Part shown: positions 4,794 to 5,263 of the stretch, piece by piece
Position numbering within the stretch: the stretch's first letter is position 1
Layout of the letters: every line of letters starts with the position of its first letter
Assembly (NCBI GenBank): GCA_964619685.1
Contig: CAZUET010000118.1
Location: 1-5,263 of the forward strand
Direction of reading: 5' to 3'
Length of the DNA stretch: 5,263 nucleotides
Origin: RUG14300 sp964619685
GTDB taxonomy: Bacteria; Bacillota; Clostridia; Christensenellales; CAG-1252
Notes under the pieces: generated by a model
Told to the model about the DNA's origin: nothing
What the model saw: only the letters and a program-made list of their open reading frames with translations
Databases searched by the model: none
Program-made: the position numbers and the translations under genes

Positions 4794-5263
4794 TTAGTTG
4801 ATGTCAGGATCTCCGCCTACATCACCGTTATCGTTAACACCGCCGTCTTGACCATTAGGAGCTGACTGTTGATAAAGTTTTGTGAAGATTGGTTGTACAG
4901 CTTGGTTAAACTTATCCATTGCAGCCTTGATAACTTCTACATCCTCGGATGTAAAGCTCTCTCTTGCTTCTTTACAAGCTTCGTTTACTGTATTCTTTTC
5001 GTCTTCGCTAATCTTATCACCGCTTTCGGTTACAGCCTTTTCTGCAGCATAAACTACTTGTTCGCTGTTATTTCTCATTTCGATCAATTCTTTACGCTTC
5101 TTATCTTCTTCAGCATACTTTTCAGCTTCCTTTACAGCCTTATCGATATCCTCTTCGGTAAGATTAGTGCTTGCAGTAATGGTAACAGATTGCTCTTTAT
5201 TTGTTCCTTTATCCTTTGCCTTTACATTAACGATACCATTTGCATCGATATCAAATGTTACTT
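4794..5263 (-). CDS. dnaK: Chaperone protein DnaK (Hsp70), C-terminal part, 5' end outside window
   Basis: This is the last 155 codons plus TAA of DnaK, the ATP-dependent Hsp70 chaperone; the ATPase domain and start lie beyond the right edge. The visible part opens with the end of the substrate-binding beta domain (VTFDIDANGIVNVKAKD and then SVTITAS). It continues with the helical lid: NLTEEDIDKAVKEAEKYAEE, DKKRKELIEMRNNSEQVVY and on to VIKAAMDKFNQAVQPIFTKLYQQ. These are textbook DnaK lid sequences. A short disordered Gly/Asn/Asp tail ends in GGDPDIN. It lacks the D(A)DYxxVDD-type acidic ending common in Bacillota DnaK. The reading frame is open to the edge with no internal stop, so this is an edge truncation and not a pseudogene. 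A separate start within the fragment (for example the TTG at 5087) should not be annotated. dnaJ follows after 64 nt. A heat-shock promoter with HrcA/CIRCE control is expected upstream but cannot be seen. Confidence 0.97.
   Translation of the reverse strand, partial: VTFDIDANGIVNVKAKDKGTNKEQSVTITASTNLTEEDIDKAVKEAEKYAEEDKKRKELIEMRNNSEQVVYAAEKAVTESGDKISEDEKNTVNEACKEARESFTSEDVEVIKAAMDKFNQAVQPIFTKLYQQSAPNGQDGGVNDNGDVGGDPDIN

Overview
The window carries one co-oriented block of housekeeping genes, all read from the minus strand. In transcription order (right to left) they are: the 3' end of dnaK, dnaJ, prmA, rsmE, mtaB, hinT and rpsU. Six genes are complete, and dnaK runs off the right edge. AT-rich DNA, Shine-Dalgarno sites and this gene order point to a low-GC Bacillota genome, most likely a Clostridia member. 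The order matches the distal part of the hrcA-grpE-dnaK-dnaJ heat-shock superoperon of Bacillus and Clostridium (yqeT-yqeU-yqeV-rpsU in B. subtilis). A closer taxonomic placement would be a guess.

Layout: 5263-4794 is the DnaK C-terminus. 4793-4730 is a 64-nt intercistronic spacer holding a 14-bp-stem hairpin and an all-AT palindrome. 4729-3602 is dnaJ. Three tightly packed genes follow: prmA begins 3 nt after the dnaJ stop, rsmE overlaps prmA by 11 nt, and mtaB overlaps rsmE by 1 nt (TAATG). hinT follows mtaB after 15-16 nt. A 96-nt AT-rich gap then carries a near-consensus sigma-A-type promoter and a very strong ribosome binding site for rpsU. The last 84 nt (84-1) hold no supported gene and no convincing terminator.

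How the genes fit together: DnaK and DnaJ form the Hsp70 folding machine. PrmA methylates ribosomal protein L11, RsmE methylates 16S rRNA, MtaB methylthiolates tRNA, and rpsU encodes ribosomal protein S21, so a translation-modification set travels with the chaperones. HinT is a small nucleotide-phosphoramidate hydrolase commonly found in this neighbourhood. The heat-shock promoter and any CIRCE/HrcA operator would lie upstream of dnaK, outside the window.

I found no mobile element, CRISPR array, tRNA/rRNA, toxin-antitoxin or defence gene, and no sign of a novel system. The points worth a second look are regulatory (the dnaK-dnaJ hairpin next to an unusually close dnaJ ribosome binding site, the rpsU promoter, coupled translation starts) and a few atypical residues (DnaK tail, MtaB S287-T288, HinT Cys90).
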